Source of the DNA: Seriola aureovittata | Taxonomy: Eukaryota; Chordata; Actinopteri; Carangiformes; Carangidae | Assembly (NCBI RefSeq): GCF_021018895.1 | Contig: NC_079364.1 | Span: 1,450,401-1,514,400, forward strand | DNA length: 64,000 bases | Direction: 5' to 3' | Shown here: positions 13,441 through 29,190 of the stretch, piece by piece | Layout of the letters: each line of letters begins with the position of its first letter | How positions within the stretch are numbered: position 1 is the first letter of the stretch | The notes under the pieces: generated by a model | The model's input: only the letters and a program-made list of their open reading frames with translations | What the model was told of the DNA's origin: nothing | The model's database searches: none | Translations under genes and position numbers: made by a program

Positions 13441-14545
13441 TTTATGACTTTTTATGCCTTGCTATACTATGACGTTTTTATGACATTTTATGCCTTATTA
13501 TACTGTCGTTTTTAAGACTTTTTATGCCTTACTATACTATAACTTTCCATGCCTTTCTATACTATGTCGTTTTTATGACTTTTTATGCCTTACTATACTA
13601 TGACTTTCCATGCGTTACTATACTATGTCGTTTTTATGACTTTTTATGCCTTACAATAATATAACTTTCCATGCCTTGCTATACTATGACGTTTTTATGC
13701 CTTAATATACAATGTCGATTTTATGACTTTTTATGCCTTACTATACTATGAGGTTTTTATGACTTTTTATGCCTTACTATACTATGAGGTTTTTATGACT
13801 TTTTATGCCTTATTATACTGTCGTTTTTATGACTTTTTATGCCTTGCTATACTATGACGTTTTTATGACATTTTATGCCTTATTATACTGTCGTTTTTAA
13901 GACTTTTTATGCCTTACAATACTATAACTTTCCATGCCTTTCTATACTATGTCGTTTTTATGACTTTTTATGCCTTACTATACTATGACTTTCCATGCGT
14001 TACTATACTATGTCGTTTTTATGACTTTTTATGCCTTACAATAATATAACTTTCCATGCCTTGCTATACTATGACGTTTTTATGCCTTAATATACAATGT
14101 CGATTTTATGACTTTTTATGCCTTACTATACTATGAGGTTTTTATGACTTTTTATGCCTTACTATACTATGAGGTTTTTATGACTTTTTATGCCTTATTA
14201 TACTGTCGTTTTTATGACTTTTTATGCCTTGCTATACTATGACGTTTTTATGACATTTTATGCCTTATTATACTGTCGTTTTTAAGACTTTTTATGCCTT
14301 ACAATACTATAACTTTCCATGCCTTTCTATACTATGTCGTTTTTATGACTTTTTATGCCTTACTATACTATGACTTTCCATGCGTTACTATACTATGTCG
14401 TTTTTATGACTTTTTATGCCTTACAATAATATAACTTTCCATGCCTTGCTATACTATGACGTTTTTATGCCTTAATATACAATGTCGATTTTATGACTTT
14501 TTATGCCTTACTATACTATGAGGTTTTTATGACTTTTTATGCCTT
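13441..14545 (+). repeat. 385-bp higher-order repeat, about three copies
   Basis: The marker TACTGTCGTTTTTAAGAC recurs at 13501, 13886 and 14271, exactly 385 bp apart. The intervening monomers correspond one for one, including the variants CATGCGTTACTATAC and CCTTACAATAATATAAC. Copies are nearly identical, so the duplication is recent. Confidence 0.88.
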
Positions 14546-15269
14546 ACTATACTATGACTTTTTTATGACTTTTTATGCCTTACTATACTATGACTTTTCA
14601 TGCCTTACTATACTATGACGTTTTTATGCCTTACTATACAATGTCGTTTTTATGACTTTTTATGCCTTATTATACCATGACTTTTTATGCCTTACTATAC
14701 TATGATGTTTTCATGACTTTTTATGCCTTAATATACTGTGACTTTTTTATGACTTTTTATGCCTTACTATACTATGAGGTTTTTATGACTTTTTATGCCT
14801 TACTATACTATGACTTTTTATGCCTTACTATACTATGACTTTTTATGCCTTACTATACTATGACGTTTTTATGACGTTTTTATGCCTTACTATACTATGA
14901 CGTTTTTATGACTTTTTATGCCTTACTATACTATGACTTTTTATGACTTACAATACTATGTCGTTTTTAATAACTTTTTATACCTTACTATACTATGACT
15001 TTTTATGCCTTACTATACTATGAGGTTTTTATGACTTTTTATGCCTTACTATACTATGAGGTTTTTATGACTTTTTATGCCTTACTATACTATGACTTTT
15101 TATGCCTTACTATACTATGACTTTTTATGACTTTTTATGCCTTACTATTTTATGACGTTTTTATGACTTTTTATGACTTACTATACTTTGACTTTTTATG
15201 CCTTACTATACTATGACGTTTTTATGCCTTAATATACAATGTCGATTTTATGACTTTTTATGCCTTATT

Positions 15270-18200
15270 ATACAATGACGTTTCTATGACTTTTCATGCC
15301 TTATTATACTATGACTTTCCATGCCTTACTATACTATGACGTTTTTATGCCTTACTATACTATGTCGTTTTTGTGACTTTTTATGCCTTACTATTTTATG
15401 ACGTTTTTATGACTTTTTATGACTTACTATACTTTGACTTTTTATGCCTTACTATACTATGACGTTTTTATGCCTTAACATACAATGTCGATTTTATGAC
15501 TTTTTATGCCTTACTATACTATGTCGTTTTTGTGACTTTTTATGCCTTACTATACTATGACGTTTTTATGACTTTTTATACCTTATTATACAATGTCGTT
15601 TTTATGACTTTTCATGCCTTATTATACTATGACTTTTTATGCCTTACTATACTATGATGTTTTTATGACTTTTTATGCCTTACTATACTATGACATTTTA
15701 TGCCTTACTTGTCATTTTTTTGACTTTTTATGCCTTACTATACTATGTTTTTTTTATGACTTTTTATGCCTTACAATAATATGACTTTCCATGCCTTGCT
15801 ATACTATGACGTTTTTATGCCTTAATATACGATGTCGATTTTATGACTTTTTATGCCTTACTATACTATGACGTTTTTATGACTTTTTATGCCTTACTAT
15901 ACTATGACGTTTTTATGACGTTTTTATGCCTTACTATACTATGACGTTTTTATGACTTTTTATGCCTTACTATACTATGACGTTTTTATGCCTTACTATA
16001 CAATGTCGTTTTTATGACTTTTTATGCCTTATTATACTATGGCTTTTTATGCCTTACTATACTATGTTTTTTTTATGACTTACTATACTATGTCGTTTTT
16101 ATGACTTTTTATGCCTTATTATACTATGACGTTTTTATGCCTTACTATAGTATGTCGTTTTTATGACTTTTTATGCCTTACAATAATATAACTTTCCATG
16201 CCTTGCTAAACTATGACGTTTTTATGCCTTACTATACTATGACGTTTTTATGCCTTAATATACAATGTCGATTTTATGACTTTTTATGCCTTACTATACT
16301 ATGTCGTTTTTGTGACTTTTTATACCTTACTATACTATGACGTTTTTATGACTTTTTATACCTTATTATACAATGACGTTTCTATGACTTTTCATGCCTT
16401 ATTATACTATGACTTTCCATGCCTTACTATACTATGACGTTTTTATGCCTTACTATACTATGTCGTTTTTGTGACTTTTTATGCCTTACTATTTTATGAC
16501 GTTTTTATGACTTTTTATGACTTACTATACTTTGACTTTTTATGCCTTACTATACTATGACGTTTTTATGCCTTAACATACAATGTCGATTTTATGACTT
16601 TTTATGCCTTACTATACTATGTCGTTTTTGTGACTTTTTATGCCTTACTATACTATGACGTTTTTATGACTTTTTATACCTTATTATACAATGTCGTTTT
16701 TATGACTTTTCATGCCTTATTATACTATGACTTTTTATGCCTTACTATACTATGATGTTTTTATGACTTTTTATGCCTTACTATACTATGACATTTTATG
16801 CCTTACTTGTCATTTTTTTGACTTTTTATGCCTTACTATACTATGTTTTTTTTATGACTTTTTATGCCTTACAATAATATGACTTTCCATGCCTTGCTAT
16901 ACTATGACGTTTTTATGCCTTAATATACGATGTCGATTTTATGACTTTTTATGCCTTACTATACTATGACGTTTTTATGACTTTTTATGCCTTACTATAC
17001 TATGACGTTTTTATGACGTTTTTATGCCTTACTATACTATGACGTTTTTATGACTTTTTATGCCTTACTATACTATGACGTTTTTATGCCTTACTATACA
17101 ATGTCGTTTTTATGACTTTTTATGCCTTATTATACTATGGCTTTTTATGCCTTACTATACTATGACGTTTTTATGCCTTAATATACAATGTGGTTTTTAT
17201 GACTTTTTATGCCTTATTATACTATGACGTTTTTATGCCTTACTATAGTATGTCGTTTTTATGACTTTTTATGCCTTACAATAATATAACTTTCCATGCC
17301 TTGCTAAACTATGACGTTTTTATGCCTTACTATACTATGACGTTTTTATGCCTTAATATACAATGTCGATTTTATGACTTTTTATGCCTTACTATACTAT
17401 GTCGTTTTTGTGACTTTTTATACCTTACTATACTATGACGTTTTTATGACTTTTTATACCTTATTATACAATGACGTTTCTATGACTTTTCATGCCTTAT
17501 TATACTATGACTTTCCATGCCTTACTATACTATGACGTTTTTATGCCTTACTATACTATGTCGTTTTTGTGACTTTTTATGCCTTACTATTTTATGACGT
17601 TTTTATGACTTTTTATGACTTACTATACTTTGACTTTTTATGCCTTACTATACTATGACGTTTTTATGCCTTAACATACAATGTCGATTTTATGACTTTT
17701 TATGCCTTACTATACTATGTCGTTTTTGTGACTTTTTATGCCTTACTATACTATGACGTTTTTATGACTTTTTATACCTTATTATACAATGTCGTTTTTA
17801 TGACTTTTCATGCCTTATTATACTATGACTTTTTATGCCTTACTATACTATGATGTTTTTATGACTTTTTATGCCTTACTATACTATGACATTTTATGCC
17901 TTACTTGTCATTTTTTTGACTTTTTATGCCTTACTATACTATGTTTTTTTTATGACTTTTTATGCCTTACAATAATATGACTTTCCATGCCTTGCTATAC
18001 TATGACGTTTTTATGCCTTAATATACGATGTCGATTTTATGACTTTTTATGCCTTACTATACTATGACGTTTTTATGACTTTTTATGCCTTACTATACTA
18101 TGACGTTTTTATGACGTTTTTATGCCTTACTATACTATGACGTTTTTATGACTTTTTATGCCTTACTATACTATGACGTTTTTATGCCTTACTATACAAT

Positions 18201-18450
18201 GTCGTTTTTATGACTTTTTATGCCTTATTATACTATGGCTTTTTATGCCTTACTATACTATGACGTTTTTATGCCTTAATATACAATGTGGTTTTTATGA
18301 CTTTTTATGCCTTATTATACTATGACGTTTTTATGCCTTACTATAGTATGTCGTTTTTATGACTTTTTATGCCTTACAATAATATAACTTTCCATGCCTT
18401 GCTAAACTATGACGTTTTTATGCCTTACTATACTATGTTGTTTTTGTGAC
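15270..18450 (+). repeat. 1,098-bp higher-order repeat, about three copies
   Basis: Three separate markers recur at a 1,098-bp period. TTTCTATGACTTTTCATG is at 15281, 16379 and 17477; CCTTACTTGTCATTTTTT is at 15703, 16801 and 17899; CCTTGCTAAACTATGAC is at 16201, 17299 and 18397. A related fourth copy follows at +1,546 (markers at about 19023 and 19445), with a 448-bp insertion and then a 62-bp deletion (third marker at 19881). Confidence 0.9.
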
Positions 18451-21400
18451 TTTTTATGTCTTACTATACTATGACGTTTTTATGACTTTTTATGCCTTAC
18501 TATACTATGACTTTTTATGCCTTACTATACTATGACGTTTTTATGACGTTTTATGCCTTACTATACTATCACTTTTTATGACTTTTTATGCCTTACTATA
18601 CTATGACTTTTTATGACTTACAATACTACGTCGTTTTTAATAACTTTTTATACCTTACTATACTATGACTTTTTATGCCTTACTATACTATGAGGTTTTT
18701 ATGACTTTTTATGCCTTACTATACTATGAGGTTTTTATGACTTTTTATGCCTTACTATACTATGACTTTTTATGCCTTACTATACTATGACTTTTTATGA
18801 CTTTTTATGCCTTACTATTTTATGACGTTTTTATGACTTTTTATGACTTACTATACTTTGACTTTTTATGCCTTACTATACTATGACGTTTTTATGCCTT
18901 AATATACAATGTCGATTTTATGACTTTTTATGCCTTACTATACTATGTCGTTTTTGTGACTTTTTATGCCTTACTATACTATGACGTTTTTATGACTTTT
19001 TATACCTTATTATACAATGACGTTTTTATGACTTCTCATGCCTTATTATACTATGACTTTCCATGCCTTACTATACTATGACGTTTTTATGCCTTACTAT
19101 ACTATGTCGTTTTTGTGACTTTTTATGCCTTACTATTTTATGACGTTTTTATGACTTTTTATGACTTACTATACTTTGACTTTTTATGACTTACTATACT
19201 ATGACGTTTTTATGCCTTAACATACAATGTCGATTTTATGACTTTTTATGCCTTACTATACTATGTCGTTTTTGTGACTTTTTATGCCTTACTATACTAT
19301 GACGTTTTTATGACTTTTTATACCTTATTATACAATGTCGTTTTTATGACTTTTCATGCCTTATTATACTATGACTTTTTATGCCTTACTATACTATGAT
19401 GTTTTTATGACTTTTTATGCCTTACTATACTATGACATTTTATGCATTACTTGTCATTTTTTTGACTTTTTATGCCTTACTATACTATGTTTTTTTTATG
19501 ACTTTTTATGCCTTACAATAATATGACTTTCCATGCCTTGCTATACTATGACGTTTTTATGCCTTAATATACGATGTCGATTTTATGACTTTTTATGCCT
19601 TACTATACTATGACGTTTTTATGACTTTTTATGCCTTACTATACTATGACGTTTTTATGACGTTTTTATGCCTTACTATACAATGTCGTTTTTATGACTT
19701 TTTATGCCTTATTATACTATGGCTTTTTATGCCTTACTATATTATGACGTTTTTATGCCTTAATATACAATGTGGTTTTTATGACTTTTTATGCCTTATT
19801 ATACTATGACGTTTTTATGCCTTACTATAGTATGTCGTTTTTATGACTTTTTATGCCTTACAATAATATAACTTTCCATGCCTTGCTAAACTATGACGTT
19901 TTTATACCTTACTATACTATGTTGTTTTTGTGACTTTTTATGTCTTACTATACTATGACGTTTTTATGACTTTTTATGCCTTACTATACTATGACTTTTT
20001 ATGCCTTACTATACTATGACGTTTTTATGACGTTTTATGCCTTACTATACTATGACGTTTTTATGACTTTTTATGCCTTACTATACTATGACTTTTTATG
20101 CCTTACTATACTATAACGTTTTTATGCCTTTTTATGCCTTACTATACTATGACTTTTTATGCCTTACTATACTATGTCGTTTTTTTTAACTTTTTTTGCC
20201 TTACTATACTATGACGTTTTTATGCCTTTTTATGACTTACTATACTATGACTTTTTATGCCTTACTATACTATAACGTTTTTATGACTTTTTATGCCTTA
20301 ATATACAATGTCGATTTTATGACTTTTTATGCCTTACTATACTATGACTTTTTATGCCTTACTATATTATGACGTTTTTATGCCTTACTATACAATGTTG
20401 TTTTTATGACTTTTTATGCCTTATTATACTATGGCTTTTTATTCCTTACTATACTATGACGTTTTTATGACTTTTTATGCCTTACTATACCATGACTTTT
20501 TATGCCTTACTATACTATGACGTTTTTATGCCTTAATATACAATATGGTTTTTATGACTTTTTATGCCTTATTATACTATGACGTTTTTATGCCTTACTA
20601 TAGTATGTCGTTTTTATGACTTTTTATGCCTTACAATAATATAACTTTCCATGCCTTGCTATACTATGACGTTTTTATGCCTTACTATACTATGTCGTTT
20701 TTGTGAATTTTATGCCTTACAATAATACGACTTTCCATGCCTCGCTATACTATGACGTTTTTATGCCTTAATATACAATGTCGATTTTATGACTTTTTAT
20801 GCCTTACTATACTATGACGTTTTTATGACTTTTTATGCCTTACTATACTATGACGTTTTTATGACGTTTTTATGCCTTACTATACAATGTCGTTTTTATG
20901 AGTTTTTATGCCTTACAATAATATAACTTTCCATGCCTTGCCATACTATGACGTTTTTATGCCTTACTATACTATGTCGTTTTTGTGACTTTTTATGTCT
21001 TACTATACTATGACGTTTTTATGACGTTTTTATGACTTACTATACTATGACTTTTTATGCCTTACTATACTATAACGTTTTTATGACTTTTTATGCCTTA
21101 ATATACAATGTCGATTTTATGACTTTTTATGCCTTACTATACTATGACTTTTTATGCCTTACTATATTATGACTTTTTATGCCTTACTATACTATAACGT
21201 TTTTATGACTTTTTATGCCTTACTATACTATGACATTTTATGCCTTACTATGCTATGTCGTTTTTTTGACTTTTTATGCCTTAGTATACTATGACGTTTT
21301 TATGACTTTTTATGCCTTACTATACTATGACGTTTTTATGACGTTTTTATGCCTTACTATACAATGTCGTTTTTATGACTTTTTATGCCTTATTATACTA

Positions 21401-23049
21401 TGGCTTTTTATGCCTTACTATACTATGACGTTTTTATGCCTTAATATATAATGTGGTTTTTATGACTTTTTATGCCTTATTATACTATGACGTTTTTATG
21501 CCTTACTATACTATGATGTTTTTATGACTTTTTATGCCTTACTATACTATGACATTTTATGCCTTACTTGTCATTTTTTTGACTTTTTATGCCTTAGTAT
21601 ACTATGACGTTTTTATGACTTTTTATGCCTTACTATACTATGACGTTTTTATGCCTTACTATACTATGACGTTTTTATGACTTTTTATACCTTATTATAC
21701 AATGTCGTTTTTATGACTTTTCATGCCTTATTATACTATGACTTTTTATGCCTTACTATACTATAACGTTTTTACGCCTTTTTATGCCTTACTATACTAT
21801 GACTTTTTATGCCTTACTATACTATTACGTTTTTATGACTTTTTATGCCTTACAATAATACGACTTTCCATGCCTCGCTAAACTATGACGTTTTTATGCC
21901 TTAATATACAATGTCGATTTTATGACTTTTTATGCCTTACTATACTATGACTTTTTATGCCTTTTTATGCCTTACTATACTATGACTTTTTATGCCTTAC
22001 TATACTATAACGTTTTTACGCCTTTTTATGCCTTACTATACTATGACTTTTTATGCCTTACTATACTATAACGTTTTTATGACGTTTTTATGCCTTTTTA
22101 TGCCTTACTATACTATGACTTTTTATGCCTTACTATACTATGTCGTTTTTTTTAACTTTTTTTGCCTTACTATACTATTACGTTTTTATGACTTTTTATG
22201 CCTTACTATACTATGACTTTTTATGCCTTACTATACTATGACGTTTTTATGACTTTTTATGCCTTACTATACTATGACTTTTTTGTGACTTTTTATGCCT
22301 TACAATAATATGACTTTCCATGCCTTGCTATACTATGACGTTTTTATGCCTTAATATACAATGTCGATTTTATGACTTTTTATGCCTTACTATACTATGT
22401 CGTTTTTGTGACTTTTTATGCCTTACTATACTATGACTTTTTATGCCTTACTATACTATGCAGTTTTTATGCCTTAATATAAAATGTCGTTTTTATGACT
22501 TTTTATGCCTTACTATACTATGACTTTTTATGCCTTACTATACTATGACGTTTTTATGCCTTACTATAGTATGTCGTTTTTATAACTTTTTATGCCTTAC
22601 AATAATATAACTTTCCATGCCTTGCTATACTATGACGTTTTTATGCCTTACTATACTATGTCGTTTTTGTGACTTTTTATGTCTTACTATACTATGTCGT
22701 TTTTATGACTTTTTATGCCTTACTATACTATGACATTCTATGCCTTACTATACTATGACTTTTTATGCCTTATTATACTATGGCTTTTTATTCCTTACTA
22801 TACTATGTCGTTTTTATGACTTTTTATGCCTTATTATACTATGGCTTTTTATGCCTTACTATACTATGACGTTTTTATGACTTTTTATACCTTACTATAC
22901 TATGACGTTTTTATGCCTTACTATACTATGACTTTTTATGCCTTACTATACTATGACGTTTTTATGCCTTAATATACAATGTCGTTTTTATGACTTTTTA
23001 TGCCTTACTATACTATGGCTTTTTATGCCTTACTATACTATGACGTTTT

Positions 23050-26000
23050 TATGACTTTTTATGCCTTAATATACCATGACGTTTTTAATGACTTTTTATG
23101 CCTTACTATACTATGTCGTTTTTAATGACTTTTTATACCTTACTATACTATGACTTTTTATGCCTTACTATACTATGACGTTTTTATGACTTTTTATGCC
23201 TTACTATACTATGACATTCTATGCCTTACTATACTATGACTTTTTATGCCTTAGTATGCTATGTCGTTTTTTTGACTTTTTATGCCTTACTATACAATGA
23301 CGTTTTTATGACTTTTTATGCCTTACTATACTATGACTTTTTATGCCTTACAATAATATGACTTTCCATGCCTTGCTATACTATGACGTTTTTATGCCTT
23401 AATATACAATGTCGATTTTATGACTTTTTATGCCTTACTATACTATGTCGTTTTTGTGTCTTTTTATGCCTTACTATACTATGACTTTTTATACCTTACT
23501 ATACTATGACGTTTTTATGCCTTAATATACAATGTCGTTTTTATGACTTTTTATGCCTTACTATACTATGACTTTTTATGCCTTACTATAGTATGTCGTT
23601 TTTATAACTTTTTATGCCTTACAATAATATAACTTTCCATGCCTTGCTATACTATGACGTTTTTATGCCTTACTATACTATGTCGTTTTTGTGAATTTTT
23701 ATGTCTTACTATACTATGACGTTTTTATGACGTTTTTATGACTTACTATACTATGACTTTTTATGCCTTTTTATGCCTTACTATACTATGACGTTTTTAT
23801 GACTTTTTATGCCTTACTATACTATGACTTTTTATGCCTTACTATATTATGACGTTTTTATGCCTTACTATACAATGTCGTTTTGATGACTTTTTGTGCC
23901 TTATTATACTATGGCTTTTTATGCCTTGCTATACTATGACGTTTTTATGACTTTTTATGCCTTATCATACAATGTCGTTTTTATGACTTTTTATGCCTTA
24001 TTATACTATGACTTTTTATGCCTTACTATACTATGACTTTTTAATGACTTTTTATGCCTTAATATACTATGACGTTTTTATGACTTTTTATGCCTTAATA
24101 TACTATGATGTTTTTAATGACTTTTTATGCCTTACTATACTATGTCGTTATTGTGACTTTTTATGCCTTACTATACTATGACTTTTTATGCCTTACTATA
24201 CTATGACGTTTTTATGCCTTAATATACAATGTCATTTTTATGACTTTTTATGCCTTATTATACTATGACGTTTTTATGCCTTACTGTACTATGACTTTTT
24301 ATGCCTTACTATACTATGACGTTTTTATGCCTTAATATACAATGTCATTTTTATGACTTTTTATGCCTTACTATACTATGACGTTTTTATGACTTTTTAT
24401 ACCTTATTATACAATGTCGTTTTTATGACTTTTCATGCCTTATTATACTATGACTTTTTATGCCTTACTATACTATGACTTTTTATGCCTTACTATACTG
24501 TGTCATTTTTATGACTTTTTATGCCTTACTATACTATGACATTTTATGCCTTACTTGTCATTTTTTTGACTTTTTATGCCTTAGTATACTATGACGTTTT
24601 TATGACTTTTTATGCTTTACTATACGATGTTTTTATGAATTTTTGTACCTTACTATACTATGACGTTTTTATGACTTTTTATGCCTTACTATACTATGTC
24701 GTTTTTAATGACTTTTTATACCTTACTATACTATGACTTTTTATGCCTTACTATACTATGACGTTTTTATGACTTTTTATGCCTTACTATACTATGACAT
24801 TCTATGCCTTACTATACTATGACTTTTTATGCCTTAGTATGCTATGTTGTTTTTTTGACTTTTTATGCCCTATTATACTATGACGTTTTTATGACTTTTT
24901 ATGCCTTACTATACTATGACGTTTTTATGCCTTAATATACAATGTCGATTTTATGACTTTTTATGCCTTATTATACTATGACTTTTTATGCCTTACTATA
25001 TTATGACGTTTTTATGCCTTACTATACAATGTTGTTTTTATGACTTTTTATGCCTTATTATACTATGGCTTTTTATTCCTTACTATACTATGATGTTTTC
25101 ATGACTTTTTATGCCTTAATATACTGTGACTTTTTTATGACTTTTTATGCCTTACTATACAATGAGGTTTTTATGAATTTTTATAACTTACTATACTATG
25201 ATGTTTTTATGACTTTTTATGCCTTACTATACAATGTCGTTTTTATGACTTTTTATGCCTTATTATACTGTGACTTTTTAAACCTTACTATACTATGACT
25301 TTTTATGCCTTACTATACTATGACGTTTTTATGCCTTAATATACTATGTCGTTTTTATGACTTTTTATGCCTTACTATACAATGGCTTTTTATGCCTTAC
25401 TATACTATGACGTTTTTATGACTTTTTATGCCTTAATATACCATGACGTTTTTAATGACTTTTTATGCCTTACTATACTATGTCGTTTTTAATGACTTTT
25501 TATACCTTACTATACTATGACTTTCTATGCCTTACTATACTATGACGTTTTTATGACTTTTTATGCCTTACTATACTATGACATTCTATGCCTTACTATA
25601 CTATGACTTTTTATGCCTTAGTATGCTATGTCGTTTTTTTGACTTTTTATGCCTTACTATACAATGACGTTTTTATGACTTTTTATGCCTTACTATACTA
25701 TGACTTTTTATGCCTTACAATATTATGACTTTCCATGCCTTGCTATACTATGACGTTTTTATGCCTTAATATACAATGTCGATTTTATGACTTTTTATGC
25801 CTTACTATACTATGTCGTTTTTGTGACTTTTTATGCCTTACTATACTATGACTTTTTATACCTTACTATACTATGACGTTTTTATGCCTTAATATACAAT
25901 GTCGTTTTTATGACTTTTTATGCCTTACTATACTATGACTTTTTATGCCTTACTATACTATGACGTTTTTATGCCTTACTATACTATGACGTTTTTATGC

Positions 26001-26480
26001 CTTACTATAGTATGTCGTTTTTATAACTTTTTATGCCTTACAATAATATAACTTTCCATGCCTTGCTATACTATGACGTTTTTATGCCTTACTATACTAT
26101 GTCGTTTTTGTGACTTTTTATGTCTTACTATACTATGACGTTTTTATGACGTTTTTATGACTTACTATACTATGACTTTTTATGCCTTTTTATGCCTTAC
26201 TATACTATGACGTTTTTATGACTTTTTATGCTTTACTATACTATGACTTTTTATGCCTTACTATATTATGACGTTTTTATGCCTTACTATACAATGTCGT
26301 TTTGATGACTTTTTGTGCCTTATTATACTATGGCTTTTTATGCCTTGCTATACTATGACGTTTTTATGACTTTTTATGCCTTATCATACAATGTCGTTTA
26401 TATGACTTTTTATGCCTTATTATACTATGACTTTTTATGCCTTACTATACTATGATGTTTTCATGACTTTTTATGCCTTA
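23050..26480 (+). repeat. About 2.37-kb higher-order duplication inside the satellite
   Basis: Markers repeat about 2,367 bp apart: ATACCATGACGTTTTTAATG near 23074 and 25441, and TTAGTATGCTATGTCG at 23251 and 25618. A third, TTTTGATGACTTTTTGTG at 23881 and 26300, has offset 2,419, showing a 52-bp gain inside the second copy. Confidence 0.8.
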
Positions 26481-28639
26481 ATATACTATGACGTTTTTAT
26501 GACTTTTTATGCCTTAATATACTATGACGTTTTTAATGACTTTTTATGCCTTACTATACTATGACGTTTTTATGACTTTTTATGCCTTACAATAATATGA
26601 CTTTCCATGCCTTGCTATACTATGACGTTTTTATGCCTTAATATACAATGTTGATTTTATGACTTTTTATGCCTTACTATACTATGACTTTTTATGCCTT
26701 ACTATACTATGACGTTTTTATGCCTTAATATACAATGTCATTTTTATGACTTTTTATGCCTTATTATACTATGACGTTTTTATGCCTTACTATACTATGA
26801 CTTTTTATGCCTTACTATACTATGACGTTTTTATGCCTTTTTATGCCTTTTTATGCCTTACTATACTATGACTTTTTATGCCTTACTATACTATAACGTT
26901 TTTATGCCTTTTTATGCCTTACTATACTATGACTTTTTATGCCTTACTATACTATGTCGTTTTTTTTACTTTTTTTGCCTTACTATACTATTACGTTTTT
27001 ATGACTTTTTATGCCTTACTATACTATGACTTTTTATGCCTTACTATAGTATGTCGTTTTTATGACTTTTTATGCCTTACAATAATATGACTTTCCATGC
27101 CTTAGTATACTATGACGTTTTTATGCTTTAATATACAATGTCGTTTTTATGACTTTTTATGCCTTACTATACTATGTCATTTTTGTGACTTTTTATGCCT
27201 TACTATACTATGTCGTTTTTATGACTTTTTATGCCTTACTATACTATGACCTTTTATGCCTTACTATGTTATGACGTTTTCATGACTTTTTATGCCTTAC
27301 TATACTATGACTTTTCATGCCTTACTATACTATGTCATTTTTATGACTTTTTTGCCTTACTATACTATGACTTTTTATGACTTACTATACTATGTCGTCT
27401 TTATGACTTTTTATGCCTTACTATACTATGACTTTCCATGCGTTACTGTACTATGTCGTTTTTATGACTTTTTATGCCTTACAATAATATGACTTTCCAT
27501 GCCTTACTATACTATGAGGTTTTTATGCCTTACTATACTATGTCTTTTTTGTGACTTTTTATGCCTTACTATACTATGACGTTTTATGCCTTACTATACT
27601 ATGACGTTTTTATGACTTTTTATGATTTACTATACTATGACTTTTTATGCCTTACTATACTATGACGTTTTTATGCCTTAATATACAATGTCGATTTTAT
27701 GACTTTTTATGCCTTATTGTACTATGACGTTTTTATGCCTTACTATACTATGTCACTTTTATGACTTTTTATGACTTATTATACTATGTCACTTTTATGA
27801 CTTTTTATGACTTATTATACTATGTCATTTTTATGACTTTTTATGCCTTACTATACTATGACCTTCCATGCCTTTCTATACTATGTCGTTTTTGACTTTT
27901 TATGCCTTATAATATACTATGTCGTTTTTATGACTTTTTATGCTTTATTATACTATGACTTTTTATGCGTTACCATACTATGTCGTTTTTATAACTTTTT
28001 ATGCTTTACTATACTATGACGTTTTTATGACTTTTTATGCCTTACTATATTATGACTTTTTATGCCTTACTATACTATGTCGTTTTTATAACTTCCTATG
28101 CCTTACTATACTATGACGTTTTTATGACTTTTTATGCCTTACTATACTATAACTTTTTAAGCCTTATTGTACTATGACTTTTTATGCCTTACTATACTAT
28201 GTCGTATTTATAACTTTTTATGTTTTACTATACTATGACTTTTTTATGACTTTTTATGCCTTACTATATTATGACTTTTTATGTCTTACTATTCTATGAC
28301 TTTTTATGCCTTACTACACTATGACTTTTCATGTCTTACTATATTATGACGTTGTTATGACTTCTTATGCCTTAGTATACTATGACGTTTTTATGACTTT
28401 TTATGCCTTAATATACTATGACGTTTTTTTCACTTTTTATACCTTACTATACTATGACTTTTTATGCCTTACTGTACTATGACTTTTTATGCCTTACTAT
28501 ACTATGACTTTTTATGCCTTACTATACTATGTCGTTTTTAATACTTTTTATGACTCACTATACTATGTCATTTTTATGACTTTTTATGCCTTACTATACT
28601 ATGACTTTTTATGCCTTACTATACTATGACTTTTTATGC

Positions 28640-29190
28640 CTTACTATACATAACGTTTTTATGCCTTTTTATGCCTTACTATACTATGATTATTTATTCC
28701 TTAATATACTATGATGTTTTTATGCCATACTATACTATGTTGTTTTTATAACTTTTTATTCCTCAATATGCTATGATGTTTTTATGCCTTACCATACTAT
28801 GTCGTTTTTATAACTTTTTATGCCTAACTATACTATGACTTTTTATGCCTCACTATATTATGTCATTTTTATGACTTTTTATGCCTTACTATACTATGAC
28901 TTTTTATGCCTTACTATACTATGACTTTTTATGCCTTACTATACATAACGTTTTTATGCCTTACTATACTATGATTATTTATTCCTTAATATACTATGAT
29001 GTTTTTATGCCATACTATACTATGTTGTTTTTATAACTTTTTATTCCTCAATATGCTATGATGTTTTTATGCCTTACCATACTATGTCGTTTTTATAACT
29101 TTTTATGCCTAACTATACTATGACTTTTTATGCCTCACTATATTATGTCATTTTTATGACTTTTTATGCCTTACTATAGTATGACTTTTT
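28640..29190 (+). repeat. 285-bp duplicated block near the satellite's right edge
   Basis: A block with unusual monomers (TATTTATTCCTTAATATACT, CCATACTATACTATGTTG, CCTCAATATGCTATGATG) occurs at 28691 and again at 28976. Just before it the first copy has one extra short monomer. A separate pair 363-365 bp apart (GACCTTCCATGCC near 29342 and 29707; GTGTCGTTTTCATG at 29561 and 29924) lies just beyond. Confidence 0.8.
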
